This document shows, in pieces, positions 21,386 through 36,142 of a stretch of 64,000 bases of DNA. The translations under genes and the position numbers were made by a program. The notes under the pieces are model-generated. The model saw nothing but the letters and a program-made list of their open reading frames with translations. It did not search any database and had not been told where the DNA came from. Location of the stretch: the NCBI GenBank assembly GCA_009760855.2, contig WPIO01000095.1, forward strand, positions 1,271,001 to 1,335,000, in the 5' to 3' direction. Numbering within the stretch: the stretch's first letter is position 1; each line of letters starts with the position of its first letter. The stretch comes from Cristatella mucedo. Lineage: Eukaryota; Bryozoa; Phylactolaemata; Cristatellidae.

Positions 21386-24300
21386 TGGCATGCTTCCTTT
21401 GCAGCACATATAAAGTGCCTATAAAGAAGTTTAGTTCTCTTAGGGTACCACACAAATATGGCACCCGTGAATAATTACGGAAAACTTCAGCTTTGCTTTC
21501 GAAGACGCATGAGTGTCTGCTAAGTGAGCCCGCTACAGTGACTGTGAAGCTTAGAGTTATATTAAAAATATTAAAAATATAGTAAGCTCAACCCCGTGAA
21601 GAATCACGAACAGATTCTATCTGTACTTCCCAAAACTACTAACCCAAGGCAAGAGCACGACTTTCGCTCGTTGGCGCTCACTCTGGCAGCTTTCCAAAAC
21701 GCCAACTTATCTAATCCAACGTATTTAATCTCTAAGCAGACGTTGGAAAGCGCCGGAGGCGCCAGCCACCTACTTGGGCGACAGCGAATGGAGAGCGAAT
21801 CCATGGTCACCATTTCAACAATCCTCTTAAAGTTCATAATCCTCTATAAAGTTCATAGTTCAGTGACGTTCAAGTATTTCAATGCTCAATTTTAACGGTA
21901 AGAAAGTATACTGCTACTTCATATCAAATTAGAAATGTATCTCCCTTTTCCCCTTTTTGACACTCACAATCGCTTACCGTTGTCCTACTATAAATTCAAC
22001 CCCGAGAGCTGTTGTTACTTGAAATTTCTCCAGTAGAGTTAATGGATGGGCTAAGATAATAAGCATGGATCACGTCAGATATAAAGTAGGTCTCTTTGGG
22101 TAGAGCTGAGGTCTATACAAAACCCGACGTTTACAAAAATGCCAGTACACTCGACTTAATAAATGAGCCCTACGAGCTGCTAAGCAGGCGTGAGTTACAG
22201 CTGTTGACGTTGGAGGTTGCCCAGGGATATTAAAATTCAGCTATCTCGTTCTTGCTGGTTCTAGTCTGGCGAAGTTTTCCGGCAACAGAAGAGCAACATA
22301 TTTTCATATGCTCACTCTCTTTTGGCGCCAGCTTGCTTTTGAAAAAAAACGAATTTAATGAGAACACTGCTCAAACGATGCTAAATATTAGCCGCTGGCT
22401 CTTTATCAGATGTGGAGCCGGTGCACCTACCCTTCAGCGCCACTTAGCACGCTTTGCTTGAAATTCGTGCGAGTCTGTGTCTACAGCTTGGAAATTTTTT
22501 GTAGAAAAAGGCATTTGAATTATTGAGCAGACTGGACACTTTGGACAGGTCAGAGCTGAATGCAACTCAAGAGCTTAACTTCGTAATGCTGCATTCTGCA
22601 ATTAAAGACAGCTATGTGGACGGGTATAAATGGATGAGGTAGACAGCAGCATAGCGTGATAGCGGTGTACTGGTGCAAACTATTTGAGCGGCCTCAATTT
22701 TGCAGCCTCAGTTGAAATTTAGCTGTCTGCCCTGGCAGAACTCGCTGCCGGCTGCTTTGCGTAGTGCTACTGCCAGTAGCACGTCGATCGTACGAGTTGT
22801 GCTGCTACATGCAGGTACGTCGCCGTAAATCCCATGAACTATCTGGAAGGCGTGTCCGTGAACGAGATTTCTGCCCTGCTGCTGCCAACAAACCGTTCAC
22901 GACATGAGGATTACAATAGCGTCATTGCTCGCCTGGAAGCGTACCCTGGCCTGGTAAAGCGACATTCCAGCCATGGTGGCTAACGGCGCTACAAGCATGC
23001 AGCTTGCCTTGCTATTCAAACTGGAAATGCAAACTTTGCCTTGCAGTGACTAATGGTGACGGTACCGATATTTGCTTTGCACTGCCGAGCATTTCACGCA
23101 CATCATCCGGGTGCTCGGCGTCACGACCAAGCAGCACGCTCGTAGCGCCGTGTGGCTTTCCCTCCTGTGGTCCTCAGTTCTTCCCCACAATCGTCACTCA
23201 GACCTTGAGCCTCCTTATCATCATTCCGCCTTCCCCACCATACTCACTCAGCGTCGATGCTGCATCTACTTGCGTAGTAATTAGTTTTGTGGGTAATTTC
23301 TGAGTAACCGCAAGATAGTAGTGGGTGGCTGAATGAGCTACAGCGAGCTGCATCCACGTAGCGCCGTGTGGCCCTTGGATGGCTGAATGGGCTTCAGCGG
23401 TGTTGATTTACGCGCCGTGCAGCCCTTGCATTGCTGAATGGGCTTTAACTGTGACGATTTAAAGTTTTAAACGGACAAACGATGGCCTTGCATGACCGTG
23501 AATGGATGGCAATGTTTGCTATCATATCACGCCTTCGGACGAAGGTTAACACTGTCATCCACGATCATCCCCGACATCGTCAGCGGTCATTTAGGCCCAT
23601 GGTGTAGCACCCGACTTCCCTTAAAGAGCTTAAAGTAAAGCCCGTGTCGGAAAAGCCTCAAAGCGCTGCGTGTATATAGCTTGTCTTGCTATAAGCTACT
23701 AAATAGCGACAGCTGCAGCAGCTAGCGATCCTGTGTGCTTCATTTCAACCTTTTCCTTCCGTTGATGAGGTTAGAGACATATGTCTGGCACTTTGTGCTT
23801 TTCAATTCATGCTTTGAATTCTGATGAACGAGCTCCTCCTTCTCGCTTAGAAGATTTAGCACTTTACTCAATTAAATACCTTTTGCGCGTTCATTGGGTG
23901 TGCAGCTGACTCGCGATCGTATGTGCCGATGCGACATTTAATCGCAAACGTCGCGATTCCATCAAACAGTGGATTTCTTCTGCTGCTGGCTCCGTGAAAA
24001 TCCCCGACAGCCCTATAAAAAACGCGTATGCAATCAAAAGAATTAATAATGCACTGTCAGCTTGAAACTTTTGGGCCGACATTCTTCGGAATAAGGCCTA
24101 AACTGTAAAATGATTACTGAACCAGGAGAGCCTTCGTCATTGCATTTACAACTAGCGTCCGTCATTCGAACGCTGAGAAAAAGAGAAGCATTAGGCCCGG
24201 GGACCTTCTTGTCCTTTTTGTAAACATTATATGGCTTTCATGTTCCCTAATTGACATCGAGAACTTTTGCTCATTATTGCTTTTCCACTAAATGGTTGAG

Positions 24301-27300
24301 ACTGGACAAATGACTCGCCAGTAAATGCTTAAGTCTGCCAAGAGTACTTTATTTGTTGTCACAGATATCACAGCAGATTGACCTCTTGCGTGAAGCTATG
24401 ACAACGTCGATGATTAACCACAACGTCTCCATGGTAAGTTTGATCAAAGCGCATTGTGTATTTTTAACTGAGAATCCTCTCGCCCCTGGGTCATAGCCTA
24501 GGGGTCGGTTACTCTAATTTCACGACCCATGTGGCGGGTTAGAGTAGTGCTGCAGGCATTGCTTCATTGTTCTTTCCAGAGAGAAAATGGCTAAGGGTCC
24601 TCCGATGCTTTATAAATGAGGCTGTTGAATCAGCTAACTTTTTGTTTCATTTTCTTTGCTTGGCACCGTCACCACTAACGGGATAGTGTTTCCACGTGGC
24701 TTCTATTTCTACATTCAGTCAGAGCTCGAACAATACCTAGCGGAGAAATGAGTTTTTTTTAAAACACATCTAAATCAGATCTTGCATATTCCAAGTATTT
24801 ATGGAACCCATACGTTATAGCGAAGGGCTAACATGCTCACCCACTTCACTACTTGGATCGTGGATTCGACTCCTGCAGCAGGCATCTGTTCGATCCCCAC
24901 TGCATGCTCGGCGATAGCAGCCAATGCTCTCCAGCCGCTGTGTTCTGTAAATGATGCTGCTTGATCAGCTAATCTTTCTTTTTACTTTGAGCCCAGCTCC
25001 AGCAAGCTACTTGCCTGCCGGCTGTTTTTATGCGCTTCGTCTGCTAACGTTTCCTTGACTTTGGTCATTGTAATGCAGATGCTTGGTCAGATCGCTGCTT
25101 CCGTAAGCTTTATTTGCTGTACCGTGTCGTCACTCATCATTTCTAACCAGCTGCTCTGAAGCAGGAGATAGCAAAGTCTACGTCAGCAGCGATTTTATCT
25201 CTACGTCCATCGCTCCGTCATCACTTTATTACAATTCCTGCGTTTGCTAACGGTAGTTTTTAGAGGACTTTGGCCAAAAGGGGTCCTGCAACGTCATCAT
25301 CTAAATTGGCACACCAGCGACCTTATCTGCCCGTGCTATACTGGCTATACTGGCTTACTAGGCTTATTGGCATGCGAATAGATTTTTGATAGTCGCGGGA
25401 AAAATGGGCGAGCTGATATGCCTCTCGCGTCTGGCTTAAGAGGTCGTGAGGTTTAATTCCGCGATGGAGACATGGCTTGCTCTTCTTTACAGAGCAATGA
25501 TATTCCTTTGAGATGTTGAGCGTTTAATAAATACAGTCGACAGTTTAGCTAGACACTTTTTTCTGTGCTTTTTTATTCTAAGCCACATCCGGCACATAGC
25601 CTGTTTAACCTTCTTTAATACATAGCCTGTTTAACCTTACAAGTACAGTTATTACCTCATGTCGACTCTTTTAAATGTAGTCTGACGTTAGAAAATACTC
25701 CTATCAGCGAGTGCACACCCTGCAACCACAGAGCTTTCTAATTGCAACTGCTCCACATGCTCTCGCCAGATATGGCAGCAGCGCCGTTGGCTAATAGGCT
25801 GCTGGTGGCTATGTACCTGCGAAAATAAGCAAATCCATTACCTAAACGAAACTGTATTAGCACTTTGGGTAATCATATTTCTTTGTCTTGGTGAAGATTT
25901 TTTAAATTGTCAGTTACTTCGAAATTACTTGAAGTAACTCCGTGACAGTTAAAATTTTCCTCGTTTCCCAAAACAGTGCCATCGGTATGTAGTTTCGTAA
26001 TCCGAACTCGCATTTTTTTATTATCGTCCTTAATCATGGAATTAAGCAAGCTCTTTTGGTTATCTGTTATGGCCCAGCTGTTTTGCCATTGACCTAAGGT
26101 TATGGTATGTTCTTGATGTTTTACAATATTAGCTAAATAAAGACTGAACATCACAAGGCTGAAATGCAAACGGATTGATTAATATGTCCTAATTTAATAT
26201 GACACTTTCGTTAGTAATGCCTATTTCACTGTCGCAGCTACTAATGCAACGGCTACTAAGTGTTCAGTGCTGAAAAGATACCCTAACAGATAACGTCATG
26301 CGATTCTGTGACTAGGGTCTTTTGAGTAGAGCTCACAGCAAGTGACTTACACGAGATGTGCTAATTTGCGTAACTCAGTTCATGTGCACTTTGGCCGCAT
26401 TCTATTATTTCAAGTATTCCATCAATCAAGCACCGCCTGAATTTCTGTGATAAAGTCCGAAAAGGAATCGGGCATTGTGCTTCAGGCAGCAGCCCCATCT
26501 TAGCGAGCTCTTTAAGCTGGGCAACTAAGAAAAGAGAGAGTTTTGATAAGATTCTTCTTATGTGAGAACTCATTTTGCCTGCAAATGTCTAAAAAAGTTC
26601 TGGGGCGGGCACTTGAGGACAGCTAACGAGCTGAGATAGGAAATATGAAAACTATCCGTGCTCTTAAATGCGAACCTAGAGCAAAACCTCAGTGAACGAC
26701 GTAGCTCGAAGCGTTAGACACCTGCTGTGGCATGCAGACTTCAGGTTGCCACGGCTGTCGTCCAGGTGATAGCCCATAGACATCACAAAGCCTAGTTTGT
26801 ACTCTAGCACAAGTCTCAGCGATGTAGTTACAGCGCGTTGAGCTAGTGCACGCCATTGACCCTACGACTGCCACAGCTGCTGTTCTGCGTCAACATGTTT
26901 CACCAGAAGTAGCTGCCTCGCCACAACGACTCATCTCCTCTCCTTTAGAAACATCTATCTAGCCTTACAGTAAAAGGGAAAGGTTGATATATTCAAAAAC
27001 CTTATTTATATAGCTTATTAAAGAGCCTCTGCAGCTTTTTCCACATGCGTCAGCGAATTATTGCCTGCTGCAGGACTCACGCACGACCTGGATAATTAGG
27101 TTTGAGTGGCTTTCGCCCGAGCCTCGGTGCACGAAGTCAAACGCTTGAGATAAGGTCATGTGGTGGACTTTGACATTGAGTCGCCGACCATCTTCTGTCC
27201 ATTTTCCACTTAGTCGCTTGCCATAGGTCGTGCAGCTACTGAGCTGGTGCTTGTCACCATCTCTTGGAAGCCTGCGTCCCTTCCAAGAAATGTAGCTCTA

Positions 27301-30300
27301 TTCTGACTGGCGCTTAGAGTTTGTTAAGCATCGATGCAAATTTCCGAATCTTGGTAATTCCAGTACAGTAACCTCTTGCCCCTGAGGCTAAGCTCTAGGA
27401 TCATAGTACGGCACTTCATTTCTCTGGCGATCCGGGATCGAGTCACGCAGGCCGGCAATCGTTTATTTCCCGCCACCAGCCACCGGGTGATACCCGCCAA
27501 GGCTCTTCAGGCACTGTATAAATCAGCCTGCCTTTGCTTCTACATTTTCAGACAATGAGGTGAAGAAGAAAAAGCTTTCAAAATCCAATAGCGGAGCCAT
27601 AAACATGGTCCTGCGTGACCCACACAGCCGAGCGGATGCGAGATCAATCTAAAACCTGCAACGCCGGATTCGTGCCTTTCAATTTATAAGCAGAAGCGCG
27701 ACATCCCAAAATCTCATTAGCTGTAGCAAAATTCTACCTTTACTCTCGGACTGCACTTAATTACTATAGAGAAATGTGAGAAGAGTAGCAGATCCACTAC
27801 TTGACTTGAATTTTATGGCATGTGTGGCCGCTTGAATGGAAGGCTGTTCTCAAGCTTAGCTGTCGAAGTCGATTTACCATTTAAAAAAATAAACATACGC
27901 CTGCTGCGCCATTTTACTTACACAGCAGGCACTCATTTTTGCATATAGTTCCACTAAATGCTTGACTTAACTCCTGAATAAAGATTCTGGTGCCACGTGG
28001 CAGTAGAAGCCCGCTATCTGCTCAAAAGAATTTAAGCGCCTATGCATTCATTTTGTAGTTGCATCTGAGAGCTATTTACTAATTCGCACTTATGTAGCAC
28101 GAACCTCTAATAGTAAAGCACTGCTAGCTACCTCCTTCAATTTAATGGCGCTGGCCTCTGATTGTTGCGGGCAATGAATTTTTGGTAAATAATTTACATA
28201 TCACAAACGTTTTTTAGACACGGATTGCAGCAAATATCAATGGCACTGTGTCTACTCCAGCTAACAGTTCCGATTTTTATAAGGCATTCGGCAGCGACTT
28301 GGATGATGTCACTGCTATTTCGGCCGAAGATAAGTATGTACTTTAATTTTTCTTAATCCTGTGCTGCTGCGCAAGCTAGTTCGCTAAGGCAACTGTCATA
28401 TTTGGGAACGTGAAGCTTTCAGGCCTCGGCGTCGTCCAGTATTGCGACGTTATTCATAGCTTCATCGTGTGACCCTTACAATGCAGTTTATTGACTAGAG
28501 CTTAGGTAAGCGAAACAGGTCGGCCATATTATGCAGTAAATTTAGAAGAGTACCACTACCTCGGGTCGCCGCCGATAGAACGAACGCGAGCAGACACGAT
28601 CTCGCGAGCATGAGAGAGTCTGAGTTCTTCCAATGGTCTGAAAAAATATCTTTGCAATTGATGTAAGTGTAATGAATTCGCAGCTGCAGCTTGGCTTTGC
28701 CGACGCTAAGGAATTTTGTGTACTCTGACGGCAGGGTACTATTCCTCCACTCTCGCTGCAGGACATGCTAGTTTTACGCCCAGTAATCCGGATGTAACAA
28801 ATAACAAATAGCTATAGAACCGCCGCGCATTTACGTTTCATTGGTGTCCTGCAGCAGGGGCTGTCAAATTCGCCACGTTCGTCAGAAGTCAGACGCGCAG
28901 AGGCAGCGGCTTCACAACGAAACAAAACCTACTGCCGTTTTCTTTCGGGTTTTTCCCGTCGTCGCGTTGGGCCGCGCTTTGTCTGAGCAACATGTTTCGC
29001 GTTTCTACTTCAAAATACCTCAGAATTTGTCGCCGCACTTGGGTGCGCACACTCGCATTCCTCGCGCCCCGGAAGACAAGTACAGTCGGCCCCGTAGCTG
29101 CAATCGATTATGCCACCTGAAACGTCCGAGAGTGGAAATCGTACACTAAGCCTGCCTTACGATCAAAAGTATGTATAATTTTAAAAACCTGAATTTTAAT
29201 GCAAATGCCGACAGCGACTTCTCGAGAAGTTAATGTTCGCTAGCTCGGCGAGTTAGTGCTAGAAAGGTCAGGGTCCACCTTCAAGCAGATGTACATGTCT
29301 ACGTATACTTGCGTATTCAAACAGACAGCGGCATCGTGTTCGCCTCGTGCTGCAACCTTGTTGACACTAGCGCGCACCTCTCTAGCCGACACCATCGTCT
29401 CGTAGGGTTGACTTGAGAGCGAAAGCACTCAGCGCAATACACACGATATACGAGGCTCTACGGAATGTGTCGACCTTCGTCTCGCAGGTAAGGAGCGCCG
29501 CCGCCATTGCTCTAGCGGTCAGCAGAGCGCGACTAGCGAACTCGCTCGTTCGCTGCAGAACTTCTGAAAGCGACAGTGCCCAGGGCGGGCTCGAGTGTGT
29601 GCTCGGGCCTGACTTGTCCGCTAGTTAACGCACATTGTACATCGGCTGTATCGATGCGTATCGACGTACCGGCTCTGGATTCGTCTGACTCACAGAAAAC
29701 ATGGCAGCCGAACAAGCACGTGGGTAGCTGCCTTTTCCTGACTTGACAGCATTTCAAAGGAAGCTAAAAGCGCACCAGTTCCTCGCAGACTTACGTTCAA
29801 CACCTTGAATTGCCCTCTTCACGCCAGCGAGCGGGAGTGCAGCAATGGTGCACCGTACAATTAACCAATTGTAACGCTTCCTTCCCAGCACATGCACAGT
29901 CTGTAAAAAACGAGACAATTCACTGTGGTTCAATATACATTTTGCATTCGAATTACTGGTATTAAGCTCGCAGCTACCTAAGCGAACCCAATACAAGCAA
30001 AAATCAATAATCGTCCGAAAGGGTGAAGAGGATCAGAAACCACGGCCTGCAACTGATGAAGGACGAGGGAGCGAAAGGAGGAGGGAGGAGCGAGAAGACC
30101 TCTCACTATCCCTATCTTCGCCACTCGCTCTCTATCCCTCCCCCTCTCTCTTCCACACGCACAAACACACACACCGCACACGCACAAACACACACACACA
30201 CCGCACACGCACAAACACACACACACACCACACGCACAAACACACACACACAGCACACGCACAAACACACAGCACACGCACAAACACACACACACAGCAC

Positions 30301-33300
30301 ACGCACAAACACACACACACAGCACACGCACAAACACACACACACAGCACACGCACAAACACACACACACAGCACACGCACAAACACACACAGCACACGC
30401 ACAAACACACACACACACAGCACATAACGCACACACACAGCACGCGCACAAACACACACACACACAGCACGCGCACAAACACACACACACACACAGCACG
30501 CGCACAAACACACACACACACACACAGCACACACACACAACGCACACACACAGCACACACACACAACGCACACACACAGCACACACACACAACGCACACA
30601 CACAGCACACACACACAGCGCACACACACACACAACGAACACACTCACACACAACGCACACACACAGCGCACACACAGCACACACTCAACACACACAACA
30701 CACACATACGCACAACACACACACACACACAACGCACACACACACGCACACACACACATACACACACACGCACACACAACACACACAGCACAGACACAAC
30801 ACACACACATAACAAACAGCACACACACACACAACACACACACAACACACACACACAATACACGCACACACAACAGACACACAACACGCACACTCACAAC
30901 ACACACACAACACACGCACAACATACACACACACACACACAACACGCACACCCAACACACGCATACTACTGTTCGCTCTAGCCCTTCTCACACTCCATTT
31001 CTTCTCATCTGTCTTCTGGGAGCGTCGCTTCCGGAGGCTTGCTCCGAAACTCAACCCTAATGAACTGTTTTAGTAAGTACAGGCTAGACACCTCGATATG
31101 GCCAGCATCTCTTTTGCCTAGCGTGAGTGAAAAGGCAATAATATATGCTGGGTTCAGGGCTGACTAGTGTGAACGGTGCAGTCGGTACGCGGTGCAGAGC
31201 TAAGGCCCACTCAGGTGACACGGTATAGTCAGCCAGCCAGTATCCGGATGCGGCCAGAATCAGGGCCGAGCCCGTCCTAGTAGGAAAGGATGTCAAGAGG
31301 GCTCGCTCGCCGGTCCGCTCAGAGGGACTCTAGCGCTACAGCGATCCCTCTTGGCTTTCTAGCCCCCCTCTCTTTTCATTTCCTGTATCCTGTATGGGCT
31401 GACTAATTCAATGCTGTCTTTGCCGCAATTGTCGTGAACGGTGCAGTATACCAAGATGCTCTTCTGATCGAACTACGTTTGATTTTGGAACCCCGTACAT
31501 GTTGGTAGCTCGCTTAGTTGTGGTTTTGAGTCCATCATCGATCGAGCAAATACCTTGCCACAGACTGGTACAATACAGGATAAAAAAAGTGATCTAGCGA
31601 TTAAGTAGTGAGGAAACTACAGTCGCATAACAAATATCCACAATATATTCGGATATATTTTGAGGGATAAAACCAGAGACTATCTGGAAGTACCAAATGA
31701 ATGAGGCACGAGTAGAGAGGTTTTAGGATTTATAGCGTGAACGGTTTAATTCGGCAGAAACGGTAAGTGAAACCTGATGGCGGTGCACGTAAGACCCTCG
31801 AATCTGGTGATACATAACTTTTAGTGCCCATGAATTCTACAGAAAAGCCAACTTGAGAGAACAGAGATTAACTACTGTCATCTAGCATGCAACTCGTTCA
31901 TGACAGGTACCCTCTCTTACCCCCAGTTGACGTCCACTATTTATCGCTCAAATAAATTTAAATTTAGCCTATCATTGAATCATTACGAAATTTTCTCCAT
32001 GTTATTGAGACGCTACTACTAGTCGAAAGAATCGTAGGTTTAAGACATTTCCTTTGAGCTGCTGAGCTCATTGAAATTCATATCCGTACACCTCTTGGGA
32101 CATCCTACTTATTCCATCGATAGATATGAATATGCAATTGTACGCAAAGGGAATAGTATAGTTCGGCATGAGTGTTCGGCTAGCAGGAAAATTTTGTCTT
32201 GCCGAGTCACGAATCTTTCCTGGCTACGAGTGGCCGACAAGGCATATCTAAATACGTGCTGTCGTTGTTTTAGGAATACATGCCACGTACGAGAACTTTC
32301 GTTGGAGTTTCTGGATTCCCCAAAGGGGGAGAATTCTATCAGGCTTGCCTCAACTGGCACACCACGACGACATTGACCGCACAAGATATACACGACCAGG
32401 GTCTGAGCGAAGTGAAGAGGATACAAAAGAATATGGAAGATGTACGTGCGCTTCGCCAATTTTTCCTCTGGTTTGTGACTTGGCAGCCGTTACAAATTCT
32501 GGGTGTTACCGCTTGATTCGCTTTGGACACCTTGGTCAGCTTGGTTCTTATGATAGAGACTATTATCAAATCGAATCGAATCAAATCAAGAGCGTTTTTG
32601 GTGCGATGTGATTTGCAAATTAGATCAGTATGTCTAGATGTAACAAAAAGTTGGTTTTTAATCGTACAGGTGCTCACAGCCAGCATCCTCGTACGCTGAC
32701 GCTGGACGTACGTGTTTCTCGTGCTTCCCTGCCTTCACCGATCCAGCCGCTAGCGCTACACTGCTATTGGTAGAACACTCTCGCAGAGCAACTTTCCGCG
32801 TGCATCCACGGAAATGATTAGCTCTCTTTTCTGGGGCAACAGATAACGAATATTTTCTTACGCTAGCTACCATACCGGCCGTCCAGTGCTTGATCGGGGG
32901 GGGGGGCAATGTGAGAATGCTAGTTGGCGACTTTTAAATGCGAATACCTAGTAAAAATTGAAACTAAAATAATCTCGAATGCTGTGGATAGCTATGAGAG
33001 GTTCTGACATGGCAGTACAATTCTTTTGTCAGAGACGTTTGTGTAGTAAAGGTCTCATTAGAAAAACTTTTATTTCTGGGACATGGAAAAATAAGTTTCG
33101 ATAATTATAACAATAATGCACTTGATAAACACCCTCAGAGAACTCAATCTCTCTCTCCCCCTCTCTCTAGGCGCTTTACAATTGCTGCAGAGGAAAACTC
33201 GATTGATTATCATGCTTGATAAACAAAATGAATAATATGGTTAGGGGTGACAAGCACAGGGTCAGCATGCAAGTGTGGTTAGTGGCAGCATGCACAGTGT

Positions 33301-36047
33301 CAGCACGCATAAGCACATAAAGGACGAATCACAGGGACCCACTAAATGCTGTCCTAAATAGGTGTTTTTAAGTTCTTTTTAAATGTGGTCAGGTCAGGGG
33401 ATGTTCTGACACAGGTCGGGGGGGGGGAGTTCCAGGCTTTGGGAGCATATGAACTAAATGCAGGCTCTCCGAAGAATTTGAGGTTTGTACGGGGTATTTG
33501 TGGACTGTTGGATTCCGACAAGCGGGTGGTACGATGCTTGGCTCGGTGGGGGAGTAGATCTGAGAGATAGGCTGGAGCCAAAGAATGAAGTGACATAAAA
33601 GTGAGCAACTAAACCTTGAAGTCAATCCATTGCTTGACTGGTAGCCAGTGCAGGTTGGCGAGAAGTGGAGTAATGTGGCAACTGCGACTCTCACGACAGA
33701 CAAGCCTAGCTGCAGAGTTTTGCACCAGCTGCAATCGCCTGATCGCACATGACGGTTGGCCAGTAAGCAGTGAGTTGCAGAAGTTCGAGACGGGATATCA
33801 TGAATGCATGGACCAACTTAGATGTGGTATCCTTATCTAAACAAGTCCGAATTTTAGCAATGATATGTAGGTGAAATTACGCTGACTTGTCTGTGGAGCT
33901 GATGTGGTCGTCTAACGAGAGGTCACTTTGGAACATGACACTTAGGTTTCGAGCTGATTCAACAGGAGATATGCCGGCAGTGCCCATTTTGAGCGTTAGC
34001 CTTTCCAATTTCTGAATCACACTGGGTTTGCCCATAACTAATAAGTTAGTTTTATCACCGTTTAGTTTAAGAAAATGTGCTGCCATCCATGTGTGGATGT
34101 CATCAATACATGCAGCAAGTGAGTTGAGAGAATTCGAGGTGCTCGAAGGCTGGGGAGGGATCAAATCAAAAGTGCAACCGAGTGTCATCCCCATAACAGA
34201 TTCTATTTTGTACGTTTGCCAACCATGGTGACTGTAGGTAGTAAGTAATAGAGCCCACTCTGGTGACTCTGTAACGATACCCCTTCAATATATGGCTGTC
34301 TGACAGAAAGCTTGAAAATTTGGAACGAGCATGTGCTCTGGTAATCAACTCCACATCACGGCAGCTCCAAAGGCGAAAGATCGATTCTCCACCTTTATTG
34401 AGGAGGCCGACCGAAACCACCAATTTACTTTAACCAAATCAACTTGAAAAATATTGGGCTGTGGGCGCTAAGCAAGCTAGCCAGGTCGGAAGAAGTCTCA
34501 TCCTCACAGCTAAAAGTTCTTCTGAATTTCTAAAGAGCTTGACCCTCTAATAGGACTTTGGAGTGCTAGAATTAAGTAAAAAAATATGCGAGTCGTTTAT
34601 CAAGAGTGTAACTAAGACCTCCGAAACGTAAGGCGAAAGTCATATCGATGGAACTTTTATATTTACCAGATAAGTTCATTGACCATATTTCGCTCCGTTG
34701 AACCACACTTATTAATACGGTGGCACGTTTGGTTTTGTCGAACGTTCTGCTAATAATAATAACAATAATACACTTGATAAAGCGCCCTCAGAGAACTTAA
34801 TCTCTTTCTAGGCGCTTTACATTTGCTGCAAAGAGAAATTCGATTGAATGGTAAGTAAAATCATGCTTGAAAAACAAACAAAATGAATAATATGGTTAGG
34901 GGTGACATGCACAGGGTCAGCATGCAAATGTGGTTAGTGGCAACATGCACAGTGTCAGCACGCATAAGCACTTGAAGGACGAATCACAGGGACCCACTAA
35001 ATGCTGTCCTAAATAGGTGTGTTTTTAAGTTCCTTTTAAATGTGGTCAGGTCAGGGGATGTTCTGACGCAGGTCGGGAGGGAGTTTCAGGCTTTGGGAGC
35101 ATATGAACTAAATGCACGGTCTCCAAAGGATTTAAGATTTGTACGAGGTATATCTAGACTGTTGGATTCCGAAAAGCGGGTGGTACGATGCTTGGCCTGA
35201 TGGGGTAGTATGTCAGAGAGATAGGCTGGAGCCATAGAATGAAGGGACCTAAAGAGAGTGAGCGACAAAACCTTGAAGTCAATCCGTTGCTTGACTGGTA
35301 GCCAGTGCAGGTCGGCGAGAAGTGGTGTGATGTGGCAACTGCCATGCTCACGACAGACAAGCCTAGCTGCAGAGTTTTGCACCAGCTGCAATCGCCTGAT
35401 CGCACATGCTGGTAGGCCAGTAAGCAGTGAGTTGCAGAAGTCGAGACGAGATGTCGCGAATGCATGGACCAACTTAGACGTGGTATCCTTATCTAAACAA
35501 GCGCTACTTGTATTCATTGTCACTCGTGAGAAACGAGCAAGTATTATTGAAATGGACTCTTTTTTCTCTGAAAATTCTAGCGTAGCCTTTCTTATCGCCT
35601 AAGCCGCTAGAGTGCCAGTCATCTCGACTGCCCTCTAATATAGACTGCACTGCAGGGACCTGTAGGCTGCATAACAATAAGAACGGTGGGCCGCTCAATG
35701 CCGCCTGGACTGTGGTCAGCATAGAAAAAAAAGGCTGACCACTCAAAACTGTGGTCAGCATGGACAAAGTACAGCAGGCCATGGACAGATAAATATTTTA
35801 CGCTATTGCTTCTCAGAAAGAAGCCTCGTGAGGAGCTCAGCAAAGTATGTCGTCGGCTGTCCCGCATTGCCCATCTTGTGCAGCATGGAAATGCAGGCCG
35901 TACGTAGTACGGCTGAGCAAGCAGCAGGCAAGTCATGCAGGCACAATAAAGAAGGGTCTGCGGAGGAAGCAAACGGTTGCCCTATCGGTTTTAAGGCTCG
36001 ATAATGCCTCGCTGACAGGCCACGCAACCAATCCTAATGCTGAACTG

Positions 36048-36142
<95 letters not shown>

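Noticed and set aside
28841-29149. 102-codon open frame between exons 6 and 7
   Set aside because: No family similarity, no splice sites in a usable phase, and it lies within an intron whose flanking exons join without it.
29978-30960. Long reverse-strand open frames of 80-282 codons rich in Cys-Val
   Set aside because: They are translations of the CA minisatellite, open in several frames at once, with no domain or splice context.
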